A stretch of DNA of 64,000 nt, taken from positions 95,492,413 to 95,556,412 of the forward strand of contig NC_080066.1 of assembly GCF_949987535.1 (NCBI RefSeq), in the 5' to 3' direction. Shown in pieces: positions 36,250 through 48,500 of the stretch. Every line of letters begins with the position of its first letter. The stretch's first letter is position 1. This stretch comes from Balaenoptera acutorostrata (taxonomy: Eukaryota > Chordata > Mammalia > Artiodactyla > Balaenopteridae). Below the pieces are notes generated by a model, which saw only the letters and a list, made by a program, of their open reading frames with translations, searched no databases and was not told the DNA's origin. A program made the translations under genes and the position numbers.

Positions 36250-39200
36250 TTTCCCTAAGGACTCCAGCATCTTTTCAAACCCAACACTCCAGATCCTTCC
36301 CTCCAAACCTTGCTAGAAGCCTCTACCACACCCCAACTTTTGTCCAGACTGATCAGAGAACCCAGCACCCTCCTCTCAACACAGAAAGTATCCCCTAGAT
36401 ACTCCCAACCATGAGGCCCCCTGAAATTGTCGTGACTGAATGCTCCCGCCACAGGATATACTAGCACACCTTCCTGCCTCTTTCATGAGCCTTTCGCCCA
36501 AATTCCCCATCTTCATACTCCATTTCCCACCCCTTTTATCTCCAAGACCTTGGGCCTTGGATCTTGAGTTTTCTGAGATCTTGGTAATCCTCAGGTTTTA
36601 TCTGCTATCCCCACTGCTACACTACATAGGTCAAAGCCCAATGGCCCATATCTTTTGGGGCTGTCATCCTCCCTAGTTGCTTCCTCTGCTTCTCGCCTCC
36701 ATGCCCCAGGATGTGGTGTGAACGTTGGCTGTGTCTTCACAATATCCAATAAACATTAGCTATTATTAGTAGACCACCTTGCACACAGTAGGCACACCAT
36801 AAGTAAGTAGACAGATGCCTGTTAAATGAATGAATAATTGCCTCAGAGCTTGGCCTGCCCCACAACCAGTAATCAAGGGGCTTGCCGTGCCCACAGACAT
36901 CCTGTCAGGCAGAGAAAGAGCTAGTTCCAAATCCAGTCTACCAAATGTTCCCCTCTTCTTTCCCTTGCCTTTACTGTCCCCAGGAGCCTACTCCAAAGGG
37001 CCCTTCCCAGAAGTCCTGGTTGGGGAGGAGGGACAAGCCACTCAGTGCCCCTTCCAACCCACCTTCCACTTCCCTGCAGCCTCATTGGATCTTTTCAGGG
37101 ATTCTCCTTCTGAGCAGCAGGGGCCTGCCTCTTCTTCCTCTTGGCCCCATCAGTGCTTGTTTATTAATTATGCTAATGATAACAACAGTAGCAGTGCGGG
37201 GCGGCAGCCTCAGACCCAGCTGGGGGTGCCCCCAGGCGGCATCACAGGGAGAAGCGCTGTCAGAGTTGGATGGCAGGGGCCTGAGCCTCCGTTTCACTGA
37301 GAGCTCAGGCAATTTTCTGAGGCGCTGTGGGTCAGCTTCAGGACTCTTTCCTAAAGGAAAAGCCTTGCTCCATTCCAGAATCCACAGCGTCTGAGCTCAG
37401 GCTGAGTCGGATCAGGGCAGGCAGACAACAGTCTGGGGCTGAAGCCAGATTCACCGGGGCCATGGCTACTGCGGCAGTGCGGCTGCTGCAGCCCTGAACT
37501 TGAGCACTTGTCATTTCTCAAGGTCCTCTCCCCCACCTCTCCTCTCTGGAGGGGACTTCAAGTTTCCAGTGAAAGGAAATTGTTGACTCTGGCTGACACT
37601 GGAAAGACCCCTCCCAGAAGGTGTTGAACCCAGAGTCCAAACCCAGCGTTTCATCACCCCTTATCCCAACCCTCCCCCCCAAACCCATTTCCTGAACTCT
37701 GATGAGAATCCCAGCCCAAGGACCATCCTTTGCTACCAGGCAAAATGGGCTTCTGGAACATATCATGAATACCTCTGCATTCTCCACTCACAGCCTTGAC
37801 AAACTTCCTACCTCAGCTGCAGGGCTGAAGCACATCACTCTCACCCTGGGGCAGCATATTGTCCATGTGGGGCCCGGCACCCTGAGTGCCTGCCTCCTCT
37901 ACCCCTGCTTCTGAACCCCTCTCGATTCTTAGTATTTCTACTTGCAGGGTAGAGAGGACTGTGGGGTCCTGGTCTTCTGACTTTCCAGCTCCTACACAGA
38001 GTGCTTGCCTTCCTGAGCCCTCACAACCCACTCTTCTTACCCATCTCCCCCGTCTTTCTCTCTCTCTCTCTGGGCACAGTAAAGGAACATACTTTAAGGG
38101 TATGAGAGCAGGTGTGATTTTGTGGAAGAGGTGTGTAGGTGGGTGAGAGGGTGTGCATTGTGATGTATGAGGGAGGGTGTGCATTTGTGCAAACTCTAAA
38201 TGTGACTGACGCTTTGTGGGTGGATGGGGAGAAGATGTGTGTGTGTGACTGGAGGAGGTTGGCTGCCTTTGCAAATACATGCCTGCAAAAATCTCCCTTC
38301 CTTTTGTAAATGCATTGCTTGGAAGGAAACTAATCGAATCAACAGGATATGTATTTGACCTAATGTCTGAGCAGATGTCCTAGGAGTTCCTGTCCTCAGA
38401 ACAGAAGCAGAGCCAGTTATGATCTATCCCAGGGGAGAGGAAGGGCCAGCAGCAGCCCCTTATTATGGGTGGAGCTAGGTTGGGCCTTGGCATCACCCTA
38501 CTCGTGTGAAATAAGTATTTGCCCACTCTCTGCCTTTTATAATCCACGACTGTCCAAGGAGGCCAAGGAGCCAGAGAAGACAAAGACAAAACTGGAAATA
38601 AGAACCACCTGCCCATAGCAGCAGAACACCTTGACGGCAACTTCCAGCAGTCTCAGGAAGTAGCTGCTTCAGCTTTCTCAGAGTTAGGACTCCACCTCCT
38701 GTCCCCACCTCCACCTCAGGGAGTGGTGGGGAACCAACGTGAGTTATGGGGTCATGGCAGTCTCACTGGCCCTGTGACCAAGGCTATACTCTTTCCCAAC
38801 TACTGGTTAACGAGGTAAGAGTTGGGAAGTTCCCTTTAAGGAATGGGGCAGACCACAGACTGTGTTCCTCATCACCTTAGAGAATGCAGGAAATCTGTGA
38901 CTTTGGGGCTTGGAGCAAAACTACGTTACAGGTGCGATGTCAGGGGTGCTGGGGACTATTGCTGTACCTGCCAAACACCCCTTGCCTGAAATCCCTAAGC
39001 CAGAAACAATGTCACTCCTTGCCCAGTTGATGATGAAGCAGAAAGTAAGTTCCTAGGAAAGACCACACTCTGAAAGGGGGATTTTCAAATGATCAGGCTT
39101 TTCCCCAAAAGCAGATTTAGGAAGTAGGAAGAGAGCAATAAGCTTGGGGTTTCTGAAACAGCAGATGGGTCCAAACGTGTGGAAGAAAAACAGTTGTCCT

Positions 39201-39330
39201 CTTCAAAATTTCACCTAGGGATGGCCCTGAGAGAAAAAAATGTATCTGTGTGTGAATGCCACATATCTGGCTGTCTGTAGTGCTCTTTTTGACCCACTTT
39301 AATAGCAACATGGCAATTTAGGCTACTTTC
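36250..39330. other. TYRO3-RPAP1 intergenic DNA without a recognisable gene
   Basis: Mostly single-copy-looking DNA. A TC-rich run near 38,055-38,070 and TG-rich segments at 38,110-38,250 are present. No exon-like frame or RNA gene was recognised. Confidence 0.55.
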
Positions 39331-39779
39331 TAAACACTTTTTTATTACGGAATATTTTAAACATACACACAAGTAGACAGAAGAGTATAATGACTCCCAA
39401 ATGTACCCATCATTCTGCTTCAATGATTATCTTAGCCAGTTGTGTTGTATTATCCCCAATTTTTTTTGTTCTTTTGCTGGAGTTTTTAAAAGCAAATCTT
39501 AGCCATATAATTAATTTCAGCTGTAAATATTACACTGTGTATCTGTAACAGACTTAAAAAAAACTCATCCATATATAGATTCAGATGGTTACATACAGAA
39601 ATAATTAGATATGTGTATGTATAACAGGATACACATATATTTCCTTTGTCAGCTGAGGAGGGCCAAAACTCAAGACACCCCAGTAGCAATGAGTATACCT
39701 AGCACCCAAATCTTGGTTTCTAATACCATTTTCCAATAAAAAGAACCAAGGGTCCTTGGAGAAATGGTTGATTCTAGGA

Positions 39780-39890
39780 CCGGAGGTCCAGTGGTTAGGA
39801 CTCCTTGCTCTCACTGCCAAGGCCCTGGGTTCAGTCTCTGGTGGGGGAACCAAAATCCCACAAGCCATGTGGTGTGGCCAAAAAAAAAAA
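39780..39890 (+). repeat. Short CHR SINE, 5' truncated
   Basis: Starts within the head ('ggaggtccagtggttaggac') and ends in an A tail. Confidence 0.85.
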
Positions 39891-40083
39891 CCACACACAT
39901 ACAGAAAATGATGGGGTTTATCAAAGGGTCAAATATATATGAGTGAATAAGTTATAATTTATTAATAATTAAAAAGTATATTATAAATTAATAAGTTAAT
40001 TCATGGAGAGCATAGACAAATCTCCCATGCAGAATTACAAATAATTTATGTAGATACTCCAGCCTCAGGGAGGAGGAGGACCT

Positions 40084-40247
40084 GGAACTTCCCTGGTGGT
40101 CCAGTGGTTAAGACTCCACACTCCCAATGCAGGGGGCCCGGGTTCAATCCCTGGTCAGGGAACTAGATCCCGCATGCTGCAACAAAGATCCCATGTGCTG
40201 CAACTAAGACTCGGTGCAGCCAAATAAATAAATATTAAAAAAAAAAA
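40084..40247 (+). repeat. CHR SINE, short subtype
   Basis: 'acttccctggtggtccagtg' head, 'cgcatgctgcaac' units, AATA tail. Confidence 0.93.
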
Positions 40248-40661
40248 GGAGGGGGAGGACCTAAAACCCATAACCCCAGTCTAATCATGAGAAACTCATC
40301 AGACAAATCCCAATGGAGGGACATTCTACAAAATACCCTACCAGTACTACTCTAAACTGTCCAAGCCATCAAAATAAAAAAAGTCTACGAAGCTATCACA
40401 GCCAAAGGAGCCTAGGGAGTCATGATAACTAAATGTAATGTGGTATGCTGGATGGAACAGGAAAAGGACCTTAGGGAAAATTTGAGGAAATCTGAATAAA
40501 GTATGGAGTTTAGTAGTAACAGTATGTCGATATTGGTTTTTCAATTCCAACAAATGTACCATATTAATGTTAGATGCTAACAACAGGGGAAACTGTGTTT
40601 GGGGTAAATGGAAGCTTTCTTTCTTTGCAATTCTTCTGTAAATCTAAAATAAAGTTTATTT

Positions 40662-40983
40662 GGCACTTCCCTGGTGATGCAGTGGTTAAGAATCCTCCTG
40701 CCAATGCAGGGAACAGGGGTTCGAGCCCTGGTCCGGGAAGATCCCACATGCGGCGGAGCAAGTAAGCCCATGCACCACAACTACTGAGCCTGCACTCTAG
40801 ATCCCATGAGCCACGACTACTAAAGCCCGCGCGCCTAGAGCCCGTGCTCTGCAACAAGAGAAGCCACCGCAATGAGAAGCCCGCGCACCCCAATGAAGAG
40901 TAGCCCCGCTCGCCGCAACTAGAGAAAGCCCACACGCAGCAACGAAGACCCAATGCAGCCAAAAATAAATAAATAAAATTTTA
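40662..40983 (+). repeat. CHR SINE, plus strand, left arm of an inverted pair
   Basis: Long subtype. AAAATAAAGTTTATTT flanks it on both sides. Confidence 0.95.
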
Positions 40984-41033
40984 AAATAAAATAAAGTTTA
41001 TTTTTCAAAAAGAACCACACACATACCCAATAC

Positions 41034-41347
41034 ATTTTTTTTTTTGGCTGCGCTGGGTCTTCGTTGCTGCGCGTAGGCTTTTCTCTAGTCGGGGGGAGAG
41101 GGGGCTACTCTTCGTTGCGGTGCGCGGGCTTCTCATTGCGGTGGCTTCTCTTGTTGCGGAGCATGGGATCTAGGCACGCGGGCTTCAGTAGTCGCGGCTC
41201 ATGGGCTCTAGAGCGCAGGCCCAGTAGTTGTGGCGCACGGGCTTTGTTGCTCCGTGGCATGTGGGATCTTCCCAGACCAGGGCTCGAACCCGTGTCCCCT
41301 GCATTGGCAGGCGGATTCTTAACCGCTGCGCCACCAGGGAAGCCCCA
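41034..41347 (-). repeat. CHR SINE, minus strand, right arm of an inverted pair
   Basis: Long subtype in reverse, about 50 bp from the plus-strand copy, tail to tail. Confidence 0.95.
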
Positions 41348-41348
41348 T

Positions 41349-41492
41349 TTTTTTAAAAAACACATTTTATTTATTTATTTATTTGGCCGTGCCACTTGGC
41401 TTGCGGGATCTCAGTTCCCCAACCAGGGATTGAACCTGGGCCGTGACAGTGAAAGCACCGAATTCTAACCACTAGACCACCAGGGAACTCCC
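41349..41492 (-). repeat. Short CHR SINE, minus strand
   Basis: Short subtype in reverse with (ATTT)n tail, directly abutting the preceding SINE. Confidence 0.93.
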
Positions 41493-42099
41493 CATACACA
41501 ATAAAATCTTTTAAAAATACTTAATATCATATAAAACTCAGTTTGTGTTCAGTTTTCCCAAACAGTCTCAAAAAACGTCATTTTATGAGTTTGTTTGAAT
41601 CAGGATACAAACAAGGACCACATGTTTAATTGATAATCTCTTAATGTAGTTAGAGATGATAGTTAGATCTAGATGCCTGACTAGATTCAGCTTCAATTTT
41701 TTGGCATGAAGGCTTCCTAGGACATGTTTTGTACTTTCAGTGGCATCCATCAGGGGGCACATTAAGTCCAGTGGCCCCACTTTTAGTGATGTTAAGATTC
41801 ATCAGTAGGTTAAAAAGTTGACCACCTGATCCATCCATACAAAGTTCTCATCAACCTTTTACCTAATAGCTTTATCAGTTATTGATGATTATTGTCTGGA
41901 GCGATTATTTGATTAGTGGTTGCAAACAGTGATTTTCTACATTCATTCTTCCTGCATTTTTGGATCCAATCTCCCTCCCTCACTCACCATAACTTCTGAA
42001 CAGCCAGTACAATTTGGACCCCCAAGGTTGGCTAAATCCTAGTAGCTGAAATTTACTGCTGCACTTGAAACCAAGAGAACTAAAGAAGGATTCTGTAGA

Positions 42100-42245
42100 A
42101 TACTTAGAAAGTTGTTAGAAATGCAAATTCTTGGGTCCTATTGGAGACCTACTGAATCAGAAACTCAGGTGAGGCCCAGAAATCTGGTTTAACAAGCCCT
42201 CCAGGTGTTTCTGATGCCTGCTGAAGTTTGAGAACTCCTGGACTA
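42100..42245. mobile_element. MER5A-like hAT transposon fragment
   Basis: 'ttgttagaaatgcaaattct' with 'actgaatcagaaactc' and 'gtttgagaactcctgg'. Confidence 0.75.
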
Positions 42246-42879
42246 ACGTTGGCTGCCCTAAGACGGCCTTCAATCAAGCAATGATTTACTAAGGTCCTAT
42301 GTTCATGGCAATATGCTGGGTGCTGAGCATTACAGATGCAAAAAAGAAGGCCTGATGCCCCCAAGGAACTCACAGTCTATACAAGGGAACAGGGTACGTA
42401 CTTATGAAAAGGTAACTGGAGTCAGTTGATAGTGGGCAGTATGTTCCCAACATGGCACACAAGTGGTGCAGATGGAAGATTCCAAGGAAAGTTCGGTGAG
42501 TAGGCCCAGCTGGCAAAAGTTTAGAGCTGATTCCAACCAGGCCTTAAAGGAAGAAAAAGACTGGGGTGGGATGGAAGGAAAAAGAGACATTGGCACGAAC
42601 AAAGGCAGGATGCTAATGAAGTGAATCACCTTGCAGGCAATGAGGCTGTTTTCTCCTCTCCTCACTATCACCATTCCTGCAGTGTTTCTTTCCTTGGGCT
42701 TCACCTTTCCTTTTTCCTGGTTATTTTCTTGCTCGCCCATAATCACACTGGGGAGGTCACAGTCGAGTGTATGCAGGTTTCTATGTGCTGTCCCTTAGCT
42801 TGAGAGTGTAGGATGTGGTTATCCGGGCTGGTGAGTGCGGAAGGGCGTCTGAGGAACCCTTTGCCTCTGTCACGGGTGT

Positions 42880-43350
42880 TGTATGTGTACAGATTGTCCG
42901 CCCTGAGCTTACGCGTTACGGTGGGACGCGGCAAGCGTAATACCTTCAGGCTCACGAGTCCTGAACACCAAAAGGACAAACCCCTCCCAAGAGTGGGCGG
43001 AGCCAGGGCTTGAAGAGGCGGGGCCGGGCTGCGGGGCGGAAGCTCAGAACTGGTAGCGGCGGAAGCCCGGCCCCAGCGGGGCAAGATGGCGGCGTCCAGG
43101 TGGTCCTAGGCGAAGTAGGTGGCTGGGCTAGCGGGAAGGACTACAGGAGATCCCGGCGGAGGGCTCTGGTACAGCGTATCCAGTTCTTTGTCGGAGTCGG
43201 CCCCAGTGTCTTTGATCTGGCCAGGAGCGGCCGCGGCCTCGTCGGTGCGGAGATCCTGGGCACGGCCCTCCATCCGCGGGAAGCATAGGCTGAGACTCCG
43301 TGATTTCTCTTTGTTGACGCGGGTGGCCCAGGAGCGCCCGCGACCGTAGA
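42880..43350 (+). promoter_or_regulatory. RPAP1: RPAP1 CpG-rich promoter and probable non-coding exon 1
   Basis: GC- and CpG-rich, TATA-less segment with GGGCGG boxes (around 42995-43040) and a YY1 motif. No upstream coding exon of RPAP1 is needed because the first coding exon carries the native [10 protein letters not shown] start. Exon 1 probably ends at a GT near 43,099 or slightly later; the donor is not certain. Confidence 0.65.
43083..43093 (+). promoter_or_regulatory. RPAP1: YY1-type site AAGATGGCGGC at the RPAP1 promoter
   Basis: AAGATGGCGGC is the consensus YY1 site typically found just downstream of housekeeping transcription starts. It lies in the CpG-rich segment about 0.9 kb before the RPAP1 start codon, so it marks the probable non-coding first exon. 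The ATG within it opens a very short frame (see findings). Confidence 0.7.
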
Positions 43351-43383
43351 GCCTTAGGGGCCGTTGTGGGGCCCGACAGAATA

Positions 43384-43530
43384 TAAGTCTTGAAATGCTT
43401 TGGTGAAATTTATTCCTAAGTATTTTATTCTTTTCGATGCTATTGTAAATAGAATTGTTTTCTTAATTTCGTTTTCTGATTGTTCTTTAATAGTGTATAG
43501 AAATACAAATGATTTTTATATATTGATCTT
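43384..43530 (-). mobile_element. L1 ORF2 fragment, minus strand, in RPAP1 5' intron
   Basis: The plus strand reads as the complement of the L1 ORF2 segment containing 'tttattcctaagtattttat' and 'taatagtgtatagaaatac'. Short, old and non-functional. Confidence 0.65.
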
Positions 43531-43976
43531 TTATAGCCCAAGGTTTTTAATAATTTGAATACTTTTCGGCCAGGCATGTTCCCACCAGTTTGATACCGAA
43601 TCACCACTCCCCGGTATGACACATTTATCCGCCTGGCTCCTAATGACATTTTCCTTAGGTCCCCTATGGTTGTTCCTGAAAGTTTTTATCATCCACAGAT
43701 TGTAAACAATCTAAGGTGGCAGTAAATATTGTTGCTGGGCTATTGACATCAGGGAGAGCTAAGTAAGGAGGGAATGGCAATAAGGTATGAATGAGGAGGA
43801 ATGAGTCCACCGAACCCAGGGAAAAGGAGCCTTTACTGACGCACAAAAAAGAGAATCAGGGTTCACTTGCAGAGGGCCCATCATCTTTACTGCTTCTAGG
43901 GGTGAATGAGAGTGAATTCCCTACACTGAAGCAGTGCTGGAAAGAGTCCCACTAGGGAGGCAGCTGGAGTGTCAAG

Positions 43977-45553
43977 ATGCTGTCGAGACCAAAGCCAGGG
44001 GAGTCCGAGGTGGACCTGCTGCACTTCCAGAGTCAGTTTCTTGCAGCTGGTGCAGCCCCAGCAGTACAACTGGTGAAGAAAGGAAGTAGGAGTGGTGGTG
44101 ATGCTAACCCGGACCGGCCTCCACTGCAGGATCATCGGGATGTGGTGATGCTGGACAGTGAGTGGCTGTGGGTATGAGGTTGAAAAGGAGAGCGGTACAA
44201 CTTCAGGGTCTCTCCCTCTTCCTGATGTGGCTGGGTTCCCCGTCATTATTTCAGAACTGTGTAACCTCTGTTGCTGCAGCCCCATTTTACATATGAAGAA
44301 ACAGAGGCTCAAAGAGGTTAAATACCTTGCCCAAGGTGACACAGCTTGAGCCAGCGCTGCACAGCAGCTGCCTTTCTTTCTTCGGCTTTCCCCTAGCCCT
44401 CAGTCTCTTCCTGGGAAGATATGAGTAACCTCACATCTGGGTTTTTTTCTTTCTCAGATCTCCCAGATTTGCCCCCAGCTTTGGTTCCTGCTCCCCCAAA
44501 GAGAGCCAGGCCCAGCCCCGGCCATCCCCTGCCTGAACATGAGGACCCTGAAGAGAGGCTGAACAGGCATGATAAGCACATCACTGCTGTCTTGACTAAG
44601 ATTATTGTGCGTCTCACCCTGGTTGAGTGGGGCAAGGCATCCAAGGGCAGAAAGGATGTTGGGTGTGTGTGGGGAGCCTTACTGAGCAGAGAGTGATTCA
44701 GAAAGATGGGACTTTATCCCCCTACAGTCAGTTTGGGGGCTGGTTTAGAATCACTGTGACTTAAGAAGCAAGATGGGTTCATGACTCCCTAGGGTGAGGT
44801 TCTAGTCATATAGAACTGAGGCTAGTAGGATAGGGTCCAGCCTGGGGAAATCTCTGTATCTTCACTGCTTTGTACTTTGTTGCTGCAGGAACGAGATACA
44901 AGTTCAGTGGCTGTGAATCTGCCTGTGCCCTGTGGCGTTGCTTTCCCTCCTGTATTCCATCGCTCACAGGGGAGACAGGTAGGCAGAGGTGACCTCAGAT
45001 GGTGTTTAGGGGAGGACAGTCATGTGAGCATCATAGTGCATATTCCCCAGGTAGATAATCTTAATAATGATAAGCAATTCCATTGTTAAAACAGCACCAC
45101 ACTAAGCACTTTATATGCATTACTTCATTTAATCCTTATAACAGCCATGTAATATAGGTATCATTATCTCTATTTTTCAGATAAGGAAACTGATAACTTT
45201 TGCAACACCACACATCTAATAGATAGAAGAGCCAGAAATCCAACCCAAGTCTGTCATACTTCAAAACCTATGCTTCTATAGAGCCCTGCTTTTTCTGAGG
45301 ACTAGGGTTGTGACCCTTGGAGATTAAGCAAGTCTCTTGTATCTCTTTGTTCCAGTGACCTTGGTATAAAGAGGTTGAGAAGAGAATGGGGTAATGAGCA
45401 TCAGTCACCTGGGTTTTCTTTTTGCCCCATAGGGGAAGCCAGCAACATCTGGTAAGAGAAGTATCTTTGCCCAGGAAATTGCAGCAAGGAGAGCATCTGA
45501 AGCCAAGGTCCCACCAGTTGGAGAAGTTGCATCTACCTTGGACCCACCAGAGG
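43977..45553 (+). CDS. RPAP1: RPAP1 coding exons 1-4: N-terminal region
   Basis: Residues 1-180 from exons 43977-44157, 44458-44606, 44889-44978 and 45433-45553. Begins [18 protein letters not shown], then an acidic/proline region with a basic [11 protein letters not shown] stretch that resembles a nuclear localisation signal. [15 protein letters not shown] is a conserved short motif of the family. Confidence 0.95.
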
Positions 45554-48500
45554 GTGAGCAGGGTTTGAAGAGGTTTGGGCTCAGCCTTTTTGTAATACAC
45601 ATTTGTAGAGTCATCTTTGGATATACATCTTCCCTGCCTCAAATCTGAAGTGCATTTGAGCCATCTAAAGAGGAGCCATCCCATATCTCCACTTAGAGTA
45701 TTGAGTATGGGCAGCTTGGGTCCATATCTGGGTCTTAGGTGCAGGGAGAAGGCAGGTCATTACGTGACTGTAGGAGAAAGGAAGGGGATAGAAGTGTCTG
45801 GTAGAGACTGTAAAATAAAGATGTAGGCCAAGATTCTTTTAATGATGCAAATTACTAGCAGAAGAACTGGGGGCAGACCCCTGGAGGCAGACGGCTGCCT
45901 AGACATCCAAGAGAAGAGTCAGAAAGTGGGATGTTTCTGAGGGAAACTTCTAAGTCCAAGGGGAAAAATGAGTAGAGAGGTCATCACCCCAACCCAGCCC
46001 CAGGGTGCCCTGGAGTCCTGTGCCAAACCCAGGGGCATCTGCACTCTGTGCCTGGGAAAACTCTGAGGCTTCCATCTGTCTCCAGAGCTAATGGGATTAG
46101 AGAAGAGGGACAGAAGGCCCAGTTGGGGTGAGGCAATGAAACTGATTGTATCCTTCTTCCAGGTGCTGCAGCCTGTGAGGCACTCACACCTAGGGAGCAG
46201 GGCAGCCAGCTTCCATGGAACAGCTACAGCTTGCAGGGACCCCATCTGGTTACAGGGAAGGGGCTCAAGAGCCAGGAGGCTGAGCAGGAAGCCCAGACCA
46301 TCCATGAGGAGAACGTAGCGAGACTGCAAGCCATGGCTCCGGAGGAGATCCTGCAGGAACAGCAGCGGTTACTGGCTCAGCTTGGTACGGGTACCAGCCT
46401 TTCCTGCCAAGACTGGGCTAGGAAGGGACTGTCATTTATTGAGGAAGGCTCACTGTGAGTGCCAGGCAGAGTACTTTAACGCATTTCATTTTGTCCTCAA
46501 ACTGTTCCTGTGAGGTCAGTGGTACTAACCTCATTTATTTATGAAAAGATAAAAACAAAAACCAAAAAAACTGAGGCTCAAAACTTTAAGAAATTCTCCC
46601 TCAGGTCACACAGCCTGGTACCACATCCTGTTAATGAACACCAATGAGATTTAAACCCAGGTCTACTTGGTCTCATGGGCTGTGTTCTTAACCATTATAC
46701 CATGTATCCTGTACTACTGTAGTGTAGTATACACTGTATTTTGGCTGTACTCTAGTACAACTACAGGGTACTCTATTATGTGATGCTGTGCTATACTACA
46801 CCTCCCTCCTAGTTTCTGTTCACCAAAACAGTAGTGCCAAGTCAATCTGTTCCAAACTATGTATCTAGCACTTATATAGAGCATACAATATATTAGTTTT
46901 GGGTTTTGTTTTGTTTTGTTTTGTTTTTTGCTTCTCTGGGTCTTCATTGTTGCACATGGGCATTCTCTAGTTGCAGCGAGTGGGTGCACCACTCTTTGTT
47001 GTGGTGTGCAGGCTTCTCATTGCAGAGGCTTCTCTTGTTGCAGAGCATGGGCTTTAGGCACACAGGCTTCAGTAGTTGTGGCACACGGGCTCAGTAGTTG
47101 TGGCTCGTGGGCTCTAGAGCACAGGCTCAGTAGTTGTGGCGCACGGGCTTAGTTGCTCCACGGCATGTGGGATCTTCCCAGACCAGGGCTTGAACCTGTG
47201 TCCCCTGCATTGGCAGGTAGATTTTTAACCACTGCGCCACCAGGGAAGTCCCCATATATTAGGTTTTTAGTGAATATTTGTGCATAAATAAATAAATAAA
47301 ATAGTTGAAAGTGAGAAACTATTCCCCTAAATGCCTTCTTTTTGGCCCTCGTCAACATTGATTCATTTATTCCACAGCCACTTACTTTGGGCCTCTGACC
47401 TGAAGCCAAGCACAGGGATGGGCAGACTGGCCTGGACCAAGGGATTGTGAAGAGTGGAGGGATAGGTGGGCAGGCAGGTCCCAGTGACAGATATGGGTCT
47501 TCGAGGCTGCAAGAGAGCCCAGGGGACTCAGGCCAGGGCTGGGAAGTGGCTTGTCTTAGCCTTGGCACCCACAGACAGGCAGTATTAAGCAGATTTCAGG
47601 TGTATAGAGGCTGGGAGGATCTGCCCCTACCCATTATCCCCTACACGCTCTCTTCTAGATCCCAGCTTGGTTGCTTTCTTGAGATCTCACAGCCGCACCT
47701 GTGAGCAGGCAGAAGAGAAGGCCACAGGGGAGCAGAGGCCAGGAGGTCACTCTGCTGAGGTCACTGGAGAGGAGCCCATCATGCCAACTTCTGCCAGTGA
47801 GCCCAGGCAAGAAGATGAGCTGGAGCCAGGAGCACCAGGTTTGGAGGAGGAGGGGACTTCTGGGGAACAAAAGTAGAGGAAAGTATTCCTTCTCCTAGGC
47901 CTGGCAGATGGGAAGAGAGAGAATCTTCTCTGTCCTTGAACGTCTAACGTTAATCTTCATTATTGGCTTGAAATCAGTCTTCATTTGCTGATGCTTATAT
48001 CTTCCTGCTGTGCTTCCTGTTTTCCTGTCCTGTTACTGCTCCTTCTCCCCCTTCCTTGGTAAGAGACAGCACAACGTGGTGGCTGAATGGCCCCCTCCCC
48101 CTCCAGACCATCTGCCCTCTGCCTTTGCAGTAGCTGCCCCAGCTCTGGCTCCATCCATCCCACAGTTCTTACTGCCTCTGCTCTTAGTGTTGGGAGGATA
48201 ATGGCAGGGTGGTGGGAGAGGAAGGGTCTGACGCAGGTCTTGTGAACATGCCAGACCTGAAGCAGAGAGGCCAGTGGGAGCACTCATCTTCCAGGAACTG
48301 GATGATTTTATTAGGGATTAACGAAAGAAGAATTGAATTAGGAGAGCCAGGAACCTCCTGCCCCTGGATGAGCTCTAGGCCAGTTGAGCATGTTGGATGG
48401 GGGTTGGGTGGGGTGAGGAAGGAGGAGGATATTGCAGGTGTGTGTTTCTGTATCTTGCTCTGCTGAGGTATAGCTGCCCCCTCCTCATTGTCCCCACTCC

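Larger units (their letters stand above)
35280..36250 (-). promoter_or_regulatory. TYRO3: TYRO3 CpG-island promoter and 5' UTR
   Basis: About 1 kb of very GC- and CpG-rich DNA covers TYRO3 exon 1 and its upstream side, with many GGGCGG/CCGCCC Sp1-type boxes and no TATA box near the start. It contains a CCG run (about 35633-35655) and a GGA/GGAGG purine run (about 35755-35826). The transcription start cannot be fixed from sequence alone. Confidence 0.8.
39340..41960. mobile_element. Old L1 3' region with five SINEs inserted
   Basis: Segments 39,340-39,770, 39,900-40,083, 40,250-40,660 and 41,500-41,960 resemble L1M 3' sequence, e.g. 'agattcagcttcaattttt' and 'ttttagtgatgttaagattc'. Whether they are one element or several is not resolved. 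Confidence 0.5.

Noticed and set aside
35145..36398. 417-codon plus-strand frame across the TYRO3 CpG island
   Set aside because: It is antisense to TYRO3 exon 1 and is composed of Pro/Arg/Ala repeats from GC-rich DNA; no splice context or known protein. Length is a composition effect.
43440..43649. 69-codon minus-strand frame (ends in L1-like sequence) before RPAP1 coding exon 1
   Set aside because: It fuses an unrecognised segment to a reverse L1 ORF2 piece; no homology recognised and no initiation context.
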